From positions 62,001 to 126,000 of the forward strand of contig NZ_JACJQO010000015.1 of NCBI RefSeq assembly GCF_014696715.1: a stretch of DNA of 64,000 nucleotides, read 5' to 3'. Made by a program: the position numbers and the translations under genes. The stretch comes from Pseudanabaena sp. FACHB-2040. GTDB taxonomy: Bacteria > Cyanobacteriota > Cyanobacteriia > Phormidesmidales > Phormidesmidaceae. The notes beneath the pieces were generated by a model that saw only the letters and a list, made by a program, of their open reading frames with translations, was not told the origin of the DNA and made no database searches. This document shows positions 34,001 through 42,091 of the stretch, one piece after another. How positions within the stretch are numbered: the stretch's first letter is position 1; every line of letters begins with the position of its first letter.

Positions 34001-35461
34001 CTACGGCAGCGTTTGGGTCTCTCCTGCTAAGACAGGTCCATTTATCACAGGCTCTGCATCTTCGGGGGGCTCTGCCGGCTCACCAAAGGCCAACCGCAGG
34101 AAGGGTGGAGCCACAAACGTCGTCAGAATTACCATGATGATAATGGCGGCCTCTAGGGGTTTGCTGAGGACACCGCTAGCGGAGCCAATGCCAGCAAAGA
34201 CTAGGCCCACCTCGCCGCGAGGAACCATGCCCACGCCAATTGCCAGGCGGTTGATGCCGGGTTGACCAAACGCTGCCCAACCTGTGACGACCTTACCCAA
34301 AATAGCTACCACAATTAGAAAGGCAGCAATCAGCAGCCCAGCCCGATTGTCGGCCACAGCCGGATTCAGCACACTCAAATCAGCTCGTGCGCCCACGGTG
34401 ACAAAGAAAATTGGCACCAGTAAATCGGCGATGGGCTTGACCTGTTCATCTAGCTCTTTGCGGCGATCAGTTTCATCGAGCACTAGCCCTGCTGCAAACG
34501 CGCCCAAAATCGCTTCTAGGTGAATAGCATTGCCTAGAAAAGCCATGAAGAAGGCGAAGATAAACGCCGGAACCACGATATTGCCGCGGGTCTGCAGTTT
34601 GTCGACAATAGCAACAAAGCTCTGGTTAAAGAAATTGCCTAGCAGGATTGCGCCAATCAGGAATACCGTAGCGCTAACGATCAGATAGATGACGTTGCTG
34701 ACGTCGATTTCGCCCGTTTTGGCTAAGCTAGCCACTACCGCCAACACGATAATGCCTAGTACGTCGTCGAGTACAGCAGCGCCAACAATGATCTGGCCTT
34801 CCTTTGATTTCAGTTGCCCCAGTTCTGACAAGACCTTGGAGGTGATGCCAATACTGGTGGCGGTCAACGCTGCCCCGGCAAAAATAGCGGGAATCGCCGC
34901 CACATGGAACAGGGTCATCAAGCCAACGGTACCGGCGATGAAAGGCACAACCACCCCGACACAGGCGACCACCGCTGCCTGATAGCCCACTTCTCTGAGC
35001 TGCCGCAGGTCAGATTCCAGACCAATTTCAAACAGCAGGATGATTACCCCAAGTTCGGCCAAAACAGAGATGACCTCGCTTTGAGATTCGAACACCTGGT
35101 TGGCCGCTTCCGGGCTGAGGCCGGTAATGAAGTTGACCACGGTCATGATCACTGAGTCGGCGGCTTCTGCACCGCTCTCAGGAAACATCAGCAGGTGCAG
35201 GGCCGAAACGCCGACCACCACGCCAGCCACCAACTCACCCAAAACGGGCGGGAAGTCTAGCCTTTTGGAAAGCTCGCCGCCAAGCTTGCTAGCCAGGTAG
35301 ATCACGACCAGGCTGAGGAGGACTCCAGTGAGCACGATGGGAGCATTTTCAGGGTCCAGCGTGGCTAGCAGAGGGTTGGAGAACTGAGAAGCCAAGGCGG
35401 AAAGGGGAGGAGCGATGGTCGAAGACTGACCAATCAAGGCCAATGCAGGTATCAAAAACAT
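34001..35461 (-). CDS. nhaS3: Na+/H+ antiporter, NhaS3-like (CPA2)
   Basis: A 486-aa inner-membrane antiporter. About 12 hydrophobic segments cover the length. CPA2 hallmarks include a GELVAGVVVG segment, an acidic-pair region AAVLDDVLGIIVLAV and FAAGLVLDETDRRKELDEQ. It exports Na+ in exchange for H+. It lies 78 bp downstream of bicA on the same strand, and this pairing is known in marine and freshwater cyanobacteria, where the antiporter recycles Na+ taken up with bicarbonate. The N-terminus has an extra ~40 residues including a signal-like segment, so the first start is not certain. Confidence 0.88.
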   Translation of the reverse strand: MFLIPALALIGQSSTIAPPLSALASQFSNPLLATLDPENAPIVLTGVLLSLVVIYLASKLGGELSKRLDFPPVLGELVAGVVVGVSALHLLMFPESGAEAADSVIMTVVNFITGLSPEAANQVFESQSEVISVLAELGVIILLFEIGLESDLRQLREVGYQAAVVACVGVVVPFIAGTVGLMTLFHVAAIPAIFAGAALTATSIGITSKVLSELGQLKSKEGQIIVGAAVLDDVLGIIVLAVVASLAKTGEIDVSNVIYLIVSATVFLIGAILLGNFFNQSFVAIVDKLQTRGNIVVPAFIFAFFMAFLGNAIHLEAILGAFAAGLVLDETDRRKELDEQVKPIADLLVPIFFVTVGARADLSVLNPAVADNRAGLLIAAFLIVVAILGKVVTGWAAFGQPGINRLAIGVGMVPRGEVGLVFAGIGSASGVLSKPLEAAIIIMVILTTFVAPPFLRLAFGEPAEPPEDAEPVINGPVLAGETQTLP

Positions 35462-35539
35462 AACTACTGTTCAGAATCAGGGTTGTTTTACAAAAGCTGT
35501 AGAACCGGCAATTCAAGCTGAATTGAGCTGCCCAGTTAA

Positions 35540-37258
35540 TTACATAGAAGGATTCAAGCCAGGATTGGAGACAATCACGCTTGGGCCTCCGACAGTGAGG
35601 CCAGAGACATTTGAATCAGAGACAGTGGCGACTGCCTGTCGTAGGGCCTCTGTGCGATCGCTAAAGATATTTGCTTCGGGAACGATGGCGAAAATGCCTA
35701 GCTTCTCCAGCCGTTTCTGAATTTTCTGGCTGGCACCCACAACATAGACGTTCAGGCCCTTGTCGTAGGCATCTCGCATGGCATTCTCGATGGCTAGTGA
35801 AGCCGTTACACCCAGCATCGGCACATCTGTTAGGTCCATGACCAGCGCATCTGCCTCTTTCATGGCGTTGTGTTCCCGTGCGATCGCTTTCGACAGACCA
35901 AAAATCATGGGGCCGCTTAAGTAAAACAGCAGCACCCGACCATTCCCCTGGTCTAACAGCTGCTTGTCTTCGTCGCTCAAACGCACATCATCATCAGTGT
36001 CTGTGATCAGCTTGACCTCTTTAGCCTGCAAATTGCTCAGCCGCTCGATGGTCAAGATGTTTGCGATAAACACACCCACACCCACTGCCACAATCAGATC
36101 TACAAACACCGTCAGCAGCAACACCCCATACATAATCAGGGAGCCTCTGAGGGAAACTTTGTGGGAGCGCTTCAAGAAGCTCCAATCGAGGATGTCGATA
36201 CCCACCTTGAGGGCAATGCCTGCCAGTACCGCCATGGGAATTGGCTGAGTCAGTCGCGCCGCGCCCAATACCACCACCAGCAAAATCAGAGCGCGAGTCA
36301 ACCCCGAGAGAGCCGAAGTCGCCCCGGTTTGAATGTTGACTACAGTTCCCATCGTCGCCCCTGCACCAGGCAGACCGCCGCAAATCCCCGAAACCAGGTT
36401 GCCAATACCCTGACCAATCAATTCCTTATTAGACTTGTGCTCAGTCCGGGTGAGGCTATCGGCAATTACAGCGGTCAGCAGGGTATCGATACAGCCCAGC
36501 ATCCCCAGCATGACAGCGTCTACAAACATGACGGTCATCTGACCTGCTGTAAAGGTCGGGACTTGCAGCGTCGGCAGCCCCACCGGAATTGCCCCAATGC
36601 GCCGAATGTCTACATCCTGAAAAACGACCAGGGAGAAGACCGTACCCGCGACCAGCGCCACCAATTGCGGCGGTACAACCCGCTTAACCTGCTTGGGCAT
36701 CAGGAAAATAATGGCCAGCGTCAGCACGCCCAAAATCAGCTCTGGTGGGTTGATGTTGGATAAAAGCTGAGGCAAGCTTGTCACCGTGCCCATAACGCCG
36801 CCCTTGGGCGCAGCCTGGCCTAAAAACGGCGCAATTTGCAGGATAATTAGGATCACGCCAATTCCCGACATAAAGCCGGAGATGACGCTGTAGGGCATCA
36901 GCGTGACGTATTTCCCTAACTTGAAGAGGCCAAAAATAATCTGAAAGACGCCTGCCAGCATGACCACGGTGAAGGCCATCTCCAGACCATTTTCAGGATT
37001 ACTGGCAGTCAGTCCCGCAATGACGGCAGTCATGACGACGGTCATTGGCCCGGTCGGCTCAGAAATCAGAGTAGGAGTGCCGCCGAACAGAGCTGCAAAG
37101 AAGCCGACACAAACAGCACCGTACAGACCCGCGATGGGACCTGCACCAGAAGCCACACCGAAGGCAAGGGCAAGGGGTAGAGACACAATAGCGGCTGTGA
37201 CTCCGCCAAAAACATCTCCCCGCAAGTTGTTAAAGCGGATCCGGTTAGTAATAGACAT
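35540..37258 (-). CDS. bicA: BicA-type Na+-dependent bicarbonate transporter (SulP)
   Basis: A 572-aa SulP-family transporter. The transmembrane part (~1-420) shows the SulP signature LISEPTGPMTVVMTA, the N-terminal GDVFGGVTAAIVSLPLALAFG, and GGLPGAGATMGTVVNIQTG. A cytoplasmic STAS domain is at ~440-545 (LFYLSGPMIFGLSKAI, LVMDLTDVPMLGV). It matches cyanobacterial BicA in length and order. BicA imports bicarbonate with Na+ at high flux and supplies carboxysomes. It is followed by the NhaS3-like gene, and it is divergent from the Mrp antiporter operon. Regulation by low carbon or NdhR/CcmR is expected but not shown. Confidence 0.93.
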   Translation of the reverse strand: MSITNRIRFNNLRGDVFGGVTAAIVSLPLALAFGVASGAGPIAGLYGAVCVGFFAALFGGTPTLISEPTGPMTVVMTAVIAGLTASNPENGLEMAFTVVMLAGVFQIIFGLFKLGKYVTLMPYSVISGFMSGIGVILIILQIAPFLGQAAPKGGVMGTVTSLPQLLSNINPPELILGVLTLAIIFLMPKQVKRVVPPQLVALVAGTVFSLVVFQDVDIRRIGAIPVGLPTLQVPTFTAGQMTVMFVDAVMLGMLGCIDTLLTAVIADSLTRTEHKSNKELIGQGIGNLVSGICGGLPGAGATMGTVVNIQTGATSALSGLTRALILLVVVLGAARLTQPIPMAVLAGIALKVGIDILDWSFLKRSHKVSLRGSLIMYGVLLLTVFVDLIVAVGVGVFIANILTIERLSNLQAKEVKLITDTDDDVRLSDEDKQLLDQGNGRVLLFYLSGPMIFGLSKAIAREHNAMKEADALVMDLTDVPMLGVTASLAIENAMRDAYDKGLNVYVVGASQKIQKRLEKLGIFAIVPEANIFSDRTEALRQAVATVSDSNVSGLTVGGPSVIVSNPGLNPSM

Positions 37259-37640
37259 CCAGGGGCAATGAGGTATGGGTTACGAGTCCTGCTTAGGACC
37301 TTACAGAGGCAGTTTGGAGAACCAACCTGTGCCTTAAATATTGTTGTATCATAGATTTTATTCTTGTTTAAGATTTTTTACTATTGAAAAAAATCTATAC
37401 TAAAGACTTGAATCTGTTTATTGCATTGAAAGGCTGCTTGAGAAGTTCTTTCCGGTACGCTGGCTGAAGGAGCTGTCTTGGCCTCTCTTTCTAAGGGAGA
37501 ACCCTCCTACCCCTTAGAAGGAAGTTCAGCTAGGCTGCGGCCCTTCTCAAACAGCCTCGAAAAAGTTTTGCCCCTGGCTGAACCAGCGGCATTGGTCCCC
37601 CAGTTCATGTGTGTATTGCTCTCTTTCAACAGGTGTCCCC
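37259..37640. promoter_or_regulatory. Divergent bicA / mrp promoter region
   Basis: A 380-bp region between the bicA start and the mrp operon. It is strongly AT-rich at 37330-37410. An inverted repeat AGATTTTTT (37372-37380) / AAAAAATCT (37389-37397) lies in this part. LysR-type regulators such as NdhR bind T-N11-A palindromes, so it is a candidate (not verified). TATACT at 37397-37402 may be a plus-strand -10 and ATCATA at 37349-37354 a minus-strand -10 (TATGAT). TTCTAAGGG (37489-37497) and CCCTTAGAA (37511-37519) could form a hairpin in the mrp leader. Confidence 0.5.
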
Positions 37641-37976
37641 GTGCTAGAAGCCTGCGTATTTGGAACCGTACTACTTGGATTTTTCGGCATCATTCTGAAA
37701 AAGAACCTGATGATGAAAATCATCTCGATGGATGTCATGAGCACGGGGGTGATTGCCTGTTACGTGCTCGTAGCATCTAGAAATGGCCTGTTTACCCCGA
37801 TTCTTTCAGATGCCCATGAAGGTGCTTACGCCGATCCGGTGCCTCAGGCCGTTATCTTGACCGCGATTGTGATTGGCTTTTCAATTCAGGCGCTGATGCT
37901 GGTCGGCGTCATGAAGTTGGCCAGCGATAATCCAACCCTGGAAAGCAGTGAGATCGAGGAGAGCAGCACGCCATGA
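37641..37976 (+). CDS. mrpC: Mrp antiporter subunit MrpC
   Basis: A 111-aa membrane protein homologous to NuoK. Three hydrophobic segments are visible: EACVFGTVLLGFFGIIL, VMSTGVIACYVLVA and AVILTAIVIGFSIQALMLVG. A GTG start at VLEACVFG was chosen because the family starts with MLEA, with an AGG motif 9 bp upstream; a GTG 30 bp upstream is less likely. It is the first gene of the operon and overlaps mrpD by 4 bp. No mrpA gene precedes it. Confidence 0.85.
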   Translation: MLEACVFGTVLLGFFGIILKKNLMMKIISMDVMSTGVIACYVLVASRNGLFTPILSDAHEGAYADPVPQAVILTAIVIGFSIQALMLVGVMKLASDNPTLESSEIEESSTP

Positions 37977-39418
37977 GTACCCTAACGATTACCTGGGTCG
38001 CTCTCCCCTTTTTTGTGGGGTTTGTGATCTACCTGATTCCTAGACTGGATCGCTATCTGGCTCTGGGTATGGCCTTAGCCTCAGTAGCCTACGCGCTGCG
38101 GTGCTTTGCCTCACCGTCACCGCTGACCCTGCAGTTGCTGGATAACTTCGGCGTCACCTTAGTGGTCGATCCGTTGGGCAGCTTCTTTATCTTGACCAAC
38201 GGGTTGGTCACAGCAGCAGCGCTGCTCTACTGCTGGCACAGCGGCAAGTCACCTTTTTTCTACGCTCAGATGATCATTCTGCACGGCAGTGTGAATGCCG
38301 CATTCGTCTGTGCAGATTTCATTAGCCTCTATGTGGCGCTGGAAGTTCTCAGCATTGCCGCGTTTCTTCTAATTGCCTATCCCCGCACCAATCGAGCCAT
38401 TTGGGTTGCCCTGCGCTATCTCTTTGTCAGCAACACCGCCATGCTGTTTTACCTGATTGGCGCGGTGCTGGTCTATCAAGCCAATCATTCATTTAGCTTT
38501 AGCGGTTTGCGCGGAGCACCTCCGGAGGCACTGGCTCTCATCTTTTTAGGGCTTTTAGTCAAAGGGGGGGTGTTTGTTTCGGGATTATGGCTGCCGTTGA
38601 CTCACTCTGAATCGGAGACACCGGTATCGGCAATGCTGTCGGGTGCTGTGGTCAAAGCGGGGGTGCTGCCGATGGTGCGCTGCGCCGTGGTGCTGGAGGA
38701 GATAGATCCCATCGTCCGGTTCTTTGGCGTTGGCACCGCGCTGCTAGGCGTGTCCTATGCCGTCTTCGAAAAAGACACCAAGCGCATGTTGGCGTTTCAC
38801 ACGGTTTCGCAGTTGGGCTTTATTCTGGCAGCCCCCGAAGTGGGTGGCTTTTACGCGCTGACTCACGGCTTAGTTAAATCGGCACTGTTTCTGATTGCTG
38901 GGGTTCTCCCTAGCCGCAACCTTAAGGAGTTGCAGCACCAGCCAATCAACACTGCAGTCTGGGTTGCCTTGGTCATAGCCAGCTTCTCGATTTCGGGTTT
39001 TCCTCTGTTATCTGGCTTTGGGGCAAAGGTGCTGACTATGAAAAATTTGGCACCTTGGCAACCGATCGCAATGAACATCGCAGCCTTGGGAACGGCAATC
39101 TCTTTTGCCAAATTCATATTCCTGCCCCAATCTTGGGAGACAAAAGCAAATGTGAAACCCGGCTTTTGGCCAGCAGTGGGTTTGTTAATTATTGGCCTCT
39201 TTGTCGCCAATGTTGTGTATTACGAAGCGTACACCGTTGCCAATATTGTAAAACCCCTTGCAATCATCGGCCTTGGCTGGTTAGCCTACTTCCTGTTTTT
39301 TCGCCAGTCAACCCTCAAATTGCCGCGACTTTTTGAGCAATTTGATCATCTTATCGGCGTTATGAGTCTGATGTTAATTCTGCTGTTTTGGATGGGATTT
39401 TCATGGTTGAGTATTTAA
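37973..39418 (+). CDS. mrpD: Mrp antiporter subunit MrpD
   Basis: A 481-aa integral membrane protein of the NuoL/M/N-like antiporter family. The conserved lysine and glutamate ion-path helices are seen (FISLYVALEVLSIAAFLLIA, LLVKGGVFVSGLWLPLTH, FGVGTALLGVSYAVFEKD, LAFHTVSQLGFILAAPEVGG). It provides the proton/Na+ path. It overlaps mrpC by ATGA and mrpE by 16 bp. Only one copy of D is present, whereas some cyanobacteria have two. Confidence 0.9.
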   Translation: MSTLTITWVALPFFVGFVIYLIPRLDRYLALGMALASVAYALRCFASPSPLTLQLLDNFGVTLVVDPLGSFFILTNGLVTAAALLYCWHSGKSPFFYAQMIILHGSVNAAFVCADFISLYVALEVLSIAAFLLIAYPRTNRAIWVALRYLFVSNTAMLFYLIGAVLVYQANHSFSFSGLRGAPPEALALIFLGLLVKGGVFVSGLWLPLTHSESETPVSAMLSGAVVKAGVLPMVRCAVVLEEIDPIVRFFGVGTALLGVSYAVFEKDTKRMLAFHTVSQLGFILAAPEVGGFYALTHGLVKSALFLIAGVLPSRNLKELQHQPINTAVWVALVIASFSISGFPLLSGFGAKVLTMKNLAPWQPIAMNIAALGTAISFAKFIFLPQSWETKANVKPGFWPAVGLLIIGLFVANVVYYEAYTVANIVKPLAIIGLGWLAYFLFFRQSTLKLPRLFEQFDHLIGVMSLMLILLFWMGFSWLSI

Positions 39419-39792
39419 ATCTGATACTGCGGCTAGCTATCTGGTTTCTGCTCACGGCCAACCTGAGCGTAGTCAACATCTTGATCGGCGTTAGCATCGC
39501 TTTCCTGTTGCCCCACAGACATCAGGCTTTGGGCACTCTAAAGGAGTGGCTGCGGGTACTGGGCCACATCGTGATGGCAATTCCGCTAGCCTATTATGAG
39601 GCCTTTGAAATGATTCTTCGGCCTCATCAACAGGAAGATGTCACCCTAGAGCGAGTGAGATCCCGACGAACCTCTGGGCTGATCTTTCTCGATATCTTTT
39701 TGATTACCTTCACGCCCAAAACAATTGTTTTGAAATACCACGAAGCAGGTTGGTACGAAGTACACCGAGTAAGCCAGAGGAGGCAGCGATGA
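39403..39792 (+). CDS. mrpE: Mrp antiporter subunit MrpE
   Basis: A 129-aa membrane protein. The start at MVEYLNLILRL overlaps mrpD by 16 bp; two hydrophobic segments come first (LAIWFLLTANLSVVNILIGV). The conserved MrpE region with IVMAIPLAYYEAFEMILRP and the ITFTPKTIVLKYHE beta segment follow. MrpE is thought to aid complex assembly. The stop overlaps mrpF by ATGA. Confidence 0.85.
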   Translation: MVEYLNLILRLAIWFLLTANLSVVNILIGVSIAFLLPHRHQALGTLKEWLRVLGHIVMAIPLAYYEAFEMILRPHQQEDVTLERVRSRRTSGLIFLDIFLITFTPKTIVLKYHEAGWYEVHRVSQRRQR

Positions 39793-40049
39793 ACCTGATT
39801 TTGATTACCCTGCTGCTAGCCCTGCTAATCCCTATCTATGAGGCCTGGCAAGACGATGACATTTGGCAAAAAATGCTGGCCTTCGCCAGTATCGCCACTA
39901 AGACATCCATCCTAGTTCTGTTCATATCGGTTCTAAGGGATGACTGGATGATTGGGGTGGTCGGCGTCATCATCTTGAGCGTAGGCAATGCCGGATTAAT
40001 GTTGCTAGCCCATGTCCTCAGACGCATGAATTATATCGGGAACGAGTAA
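39789..40049 (+). CDS. mrpF: Mrp antiporter subunit MrpF
   Basis: An 86-aa membrane protein with three helices (LITLLLALLIPIYEAW, IATKTSILVLFISVL, VVGVIILSVGNAGLMLLAHV). Length and position match MrpF. Its first methionine lies in the ATGA overlap with mrpE. Confidence 0.82.
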   Translation: MNLILITLLLALLIPIYEAWQDDDIWQKMLAFASIATKTSILVLFISVLRDDWMIGVVGVIILSVGNAGLMLLAHVLRRMNYIGNE

Positions 40050-40052
40050 ACC

Positions 40053-40331
40053 ATGATTAACCTGCTTAGCTATACCTGTATTGGCGTTGGCCTGTTCTTT
40101 TGGTTTTGGGGCACTTGGCCTCTAGTCGGCCATCGCTCAGTCTTATTCAAGCTGCACAGCCTTTCGGTGGCAGACACTCTGGGCTCAATCGCCATTATCG
40201 TGGGGCTGCTGCTGAAGATACCTCGGGAGTGGCCTCTGCTCGTCCTCGCTATCCTCTCTCTGGCGATCTGGAACACGATGTTGGGCTATGTGCTGGCCTA
40301 CTGCTCTAGCGGCGGAGGTAGCCATGACTGA
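40053..40331 (+). CDS. mrpG: Mrp antiporter subunit MrpG
   Basis: A 92-aa membrane protein. The motif LHSLSVADTLGSIAIIVG is characteristic of MrpG/PhaG, with a hydrophobic N-terminal helix and a C-terminal helix (LLVLAILSLAIWNTMLGYVL). It starts 3 bp after mrpF and overlaps the next gene by 8 bp. Confidence 0.87.
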   Translation: MINLLSYTCIGVGLFFWFWGTWPLVGHRSVLFKLHSLSVADTLGSIAIIVGLLLKIPREWPLLVLAILSLAIWNTMLGYVLAYCSSGGGSHD

Positions 40332-40941
40332 GAACTATGTTTACGTCATTGTGGCGCTGCTGCCGCTGACCGCATCTATGTTGGTTTTTCAGGTTAATCC
40401 GTACCATGCGTTGGTGATTCGCGGCATTTTGGGGGCAGTGTCGGCCCTGGTCTACGCTATGTTGGGGGCTGCGGATGTGGCCTTGACCGAGGCTTTGGTA
40501 GGCACTCTACTCTCAGTTACGCTTTACGCGGTGGCTGTGCGCTCATCGCTGGTGATGCGTCTGGGCGTGCTCCAAGACAAATCAGCTGAGGCAAAGGCCG
40601 ATCTTCGCTTTAAAGAATTGACAGACGATCTGCGAGTCATTTTAAGTAAGCGCCATCTGCGGCTTGAACTCGTTCCCTACCCAGACCCGCAGGCTTTGCA
40701 CCAGGCGCTGATCACGAAAGAGGTTCATGCTAGCTGTATGCAGCGACCAGAGCACGATCAGCACAGCCCTGCGGCGGGAGCGGCTACAAAACAGCCTTAT
40801 CAGATCATCCTGCGGGTCAAGCGTCTCTACAACATTCTGCAAAGCGAACTTTTGTCACCAGCAACCAGCCTGACCTATGCCGCTGCAGAAGCGAGTACGA
40901 CCGATTTAGGAACTCAAGATTTAGGGAGGGTGCCCTCATGA
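40324..40941 (+). CDS. DUF4040 / MrpA C-terminal-like subunit
   Basis: A 205-aa membrane protein. The first ~85 residues hold three hydrophobic helices and the DUF4040 core (NPYHALVIRGILGAVSALVYA, AADVALTEALVGTLLSVTLY), equivalent to the MbhD-like C-terminal part of MrpA and to hydrogenase subunits. The remaining ~120 residues are soluble and unfamiliar. In cyanobacterial operons of the CDEFGAB type this gene is called the MrpA-like subunit. The long NuoL-like part of MrpA is absent from the operon. It overlaps mrpB by ATGA. Confidence 0.8.
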   Translation: MTENYVYVIVALLPLTASMLVFQVNPYHALVIRGILGAVSALVYAMLGAADVALTEALVGTLLSVTLYAVAVRSSLVMRLGVLQDKSAEAKADLRFKELTDDLRVILSKRHLRLELVPYPDPQALHQALITKEVHASCMQRPEHDQHSPAAGAATKQPYQIILRVKRLYNILQSELLSPATSLTYAAAEASTTDLGTQDLGRVPS

Positions 40942-41597
40942 AGTGGCTCTATGTGGCAGCCGGAGTCGTGCTCTTCATCAAAATGCTCGTCATGCCCAAT
41001 CCGGCACCTGATCTGCCATTCTCGATTGTTGAGGTTGTCGTTCAAGATAGCGGGGTATCTAACGCGGTTTCGGGCATTATCTTTCGCAATCGCCTCTACG
41101 ACACCATTTTTGAGGTGGTGGTGTTTACCATCGCCATTATGGGGGCTCACTTTCTGCTGGCTAACGAAAAGCCCTCTAGTGTGGTTTATCAAGTCACCGA
41201 TGAGCCTTCTACTATCTTGGCGCGGGTGGGCGCGACCATCGCTGCCCTGGTGGCGATTGAGCTGGCGATTCGAGGCCACTTGACGCCAGGCGGGGGGTTT
41301 GCGGCAGGCGTTGCGGGGGGAACGGCTATCGGCCTGGTTGCTCTGACTTCACCCCCAGAGCAGCTGCAGGTGATCTACAAGCGCTGGCAAATCGCGACTT
41401 GGGAGAAGATTGCCGTCCTCGTTTTCATTATCTTGGCTGTGCTTACACTGATTGGCGTAGAGCTACCGCCCGGAGAGCTGGGTTCACTGTTCAGTGGTGG
41501 GGTGATTCCTTTGCTCAATATCCTTGTCGCCGTAAAGGTTGCCCTGGGGTCGTGGGCGGTCATATTGGTGTTTATTCGGTATCGAGGATTGTTGTGA
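40938..41597 (+). CDS. mrpB: Mrp antiporter subunit MrpB
   Basis: A 219-aa protein. The first ~80 residues carry membrane helices (WLYVAAGVVLFIKMLVM, VVVFTIAIMGAHFLLA) and the rest form the MnhB domain with RGHLTPGGGFAAGVAGGTAI and GSLFSGGVIPLLNILVAVKV. It completes the Mrp operon. The conserved RGHxTPGGGF motif is typical. It is the last gene before a hairpin. Confidence 0.87.
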   Translation: MKWLYVAAGVVLFIKMLVMPNPAPDLPFSIVEVVVQDSGVSNAVSGIIFRNRLYDTIFEVVVFTIAIMGAHFLLANEKPSSVVYQVTDEPSTILARVGATIAALVAIELAIRGHLTPGGGFAAGVAGGTAIGLVALTSPPEQLQVIYKRWQIATWEKIAVLVFIILAVLTLIGVELPPGELGSLFSGGVIPLLNILVAVKVALGSWAVILVFIRYRGLL

Positions 41598-41665
41598 GCA
41601 GGGGGACTCAACTGAGTGACAGCATAATTTGATGGGCACGCTTTGCTTTCCCCTCCTACAAAACT

Positions 41666-41685
41666 GGGCGCAGGAGCCTGCGCCC
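41666..41685 (+). terminator. Hairpin after the mrp operon
   Basis: GGGCGCAGG and CCTGCGCCC form a near-perfect GC-rich stem with a very short loop, 70 bp after mrpB. The T-run is weak (TTACC), so termination efficiency is uncertain. Confidence 0.5.
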
Positions 41686-41707
41686 TTACCAGAGATTGTG
41701 TGTAACT

Positions 41708-41746
41708 AGACCCTAGGGAATTGGGATTATCCAGGCCCTAGGGTCT
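41708..41746. terminator. 11-bp inverted repeat, possible bidirectional terminator
   Basis: AGACCCTAGGG at 41708-41718 is mirrored exactly at 41736-41746 with a 17-bp loop. No T-run follows on either strand, so a terminator role is tentative. Confidence 0.4.
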
Positions 41747-41764
41747 TGGTATTAGAGGTTTGTC

Positions 41765-41929
41765 TTAGGCTTGCGGTCTGGTTGATGGGTAGCGCTGGAG
41801 GTAGCGCACATCGCCGGGGTCAGGCCGCACTAGTAGACCCCCTTCCAGGATGTCAACAACATGGCTCCACTCAAACTGCTCGGCGTAGCCTAGGTGGTGC
41901 AGGCTGGCAATAGCACCCCGCGTATCTGC
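41765..41929 (-). pseudogene. 3' remnant of a small cyanobacterial gene
   Basis: A 54-codon open frame (ADTRGAIASLHHLGYAEQFE, WSHVVDILEGGLLVRPDPGD, VRYLQRYPSTRPQA) ends in TAA and begins right after an in-frame TAG, with no start codon. The translation is coherent and reads like the C-terminal end of a hypothetical protein ('DTRGAIASLH-LGYAE--EW') seen in other cyanobacteria. The 5' part is missing, so it is a decayed or truncated gene. Confidence 0.6.
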
Positions 41930-42091
41930 CTATTCCCTAAGACAGAGTCTCCTCGCCTAAAAAAAGCTTATGCTGTTCTGATTGTGCAGAACTAGTACGG
42001 ACGTCTTCAGCAGGTAGGCTAGCCTTTTTGGTGAGAGCAAGTTGAGGAAAAATTGTCACATCAGCTTTTTTCTCACTAGGAGCAAAACCTT

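Larger units (their letters stand above)
41598..42091. other. Region between the mrp operon and the hybrid kinase
   Basis: About 490 bp. It holds two hairpins that may end the mrp operon (GGGCGCAGG/CCTGCGCCC at 41666-41685; AGACCCTAGGG/CCCTAGGGTCT at 41708-41746), a minus-strand gene remnant, and the kinase promoter and AGGAG ribosome binding site (~42079). Confidence 0.7.
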
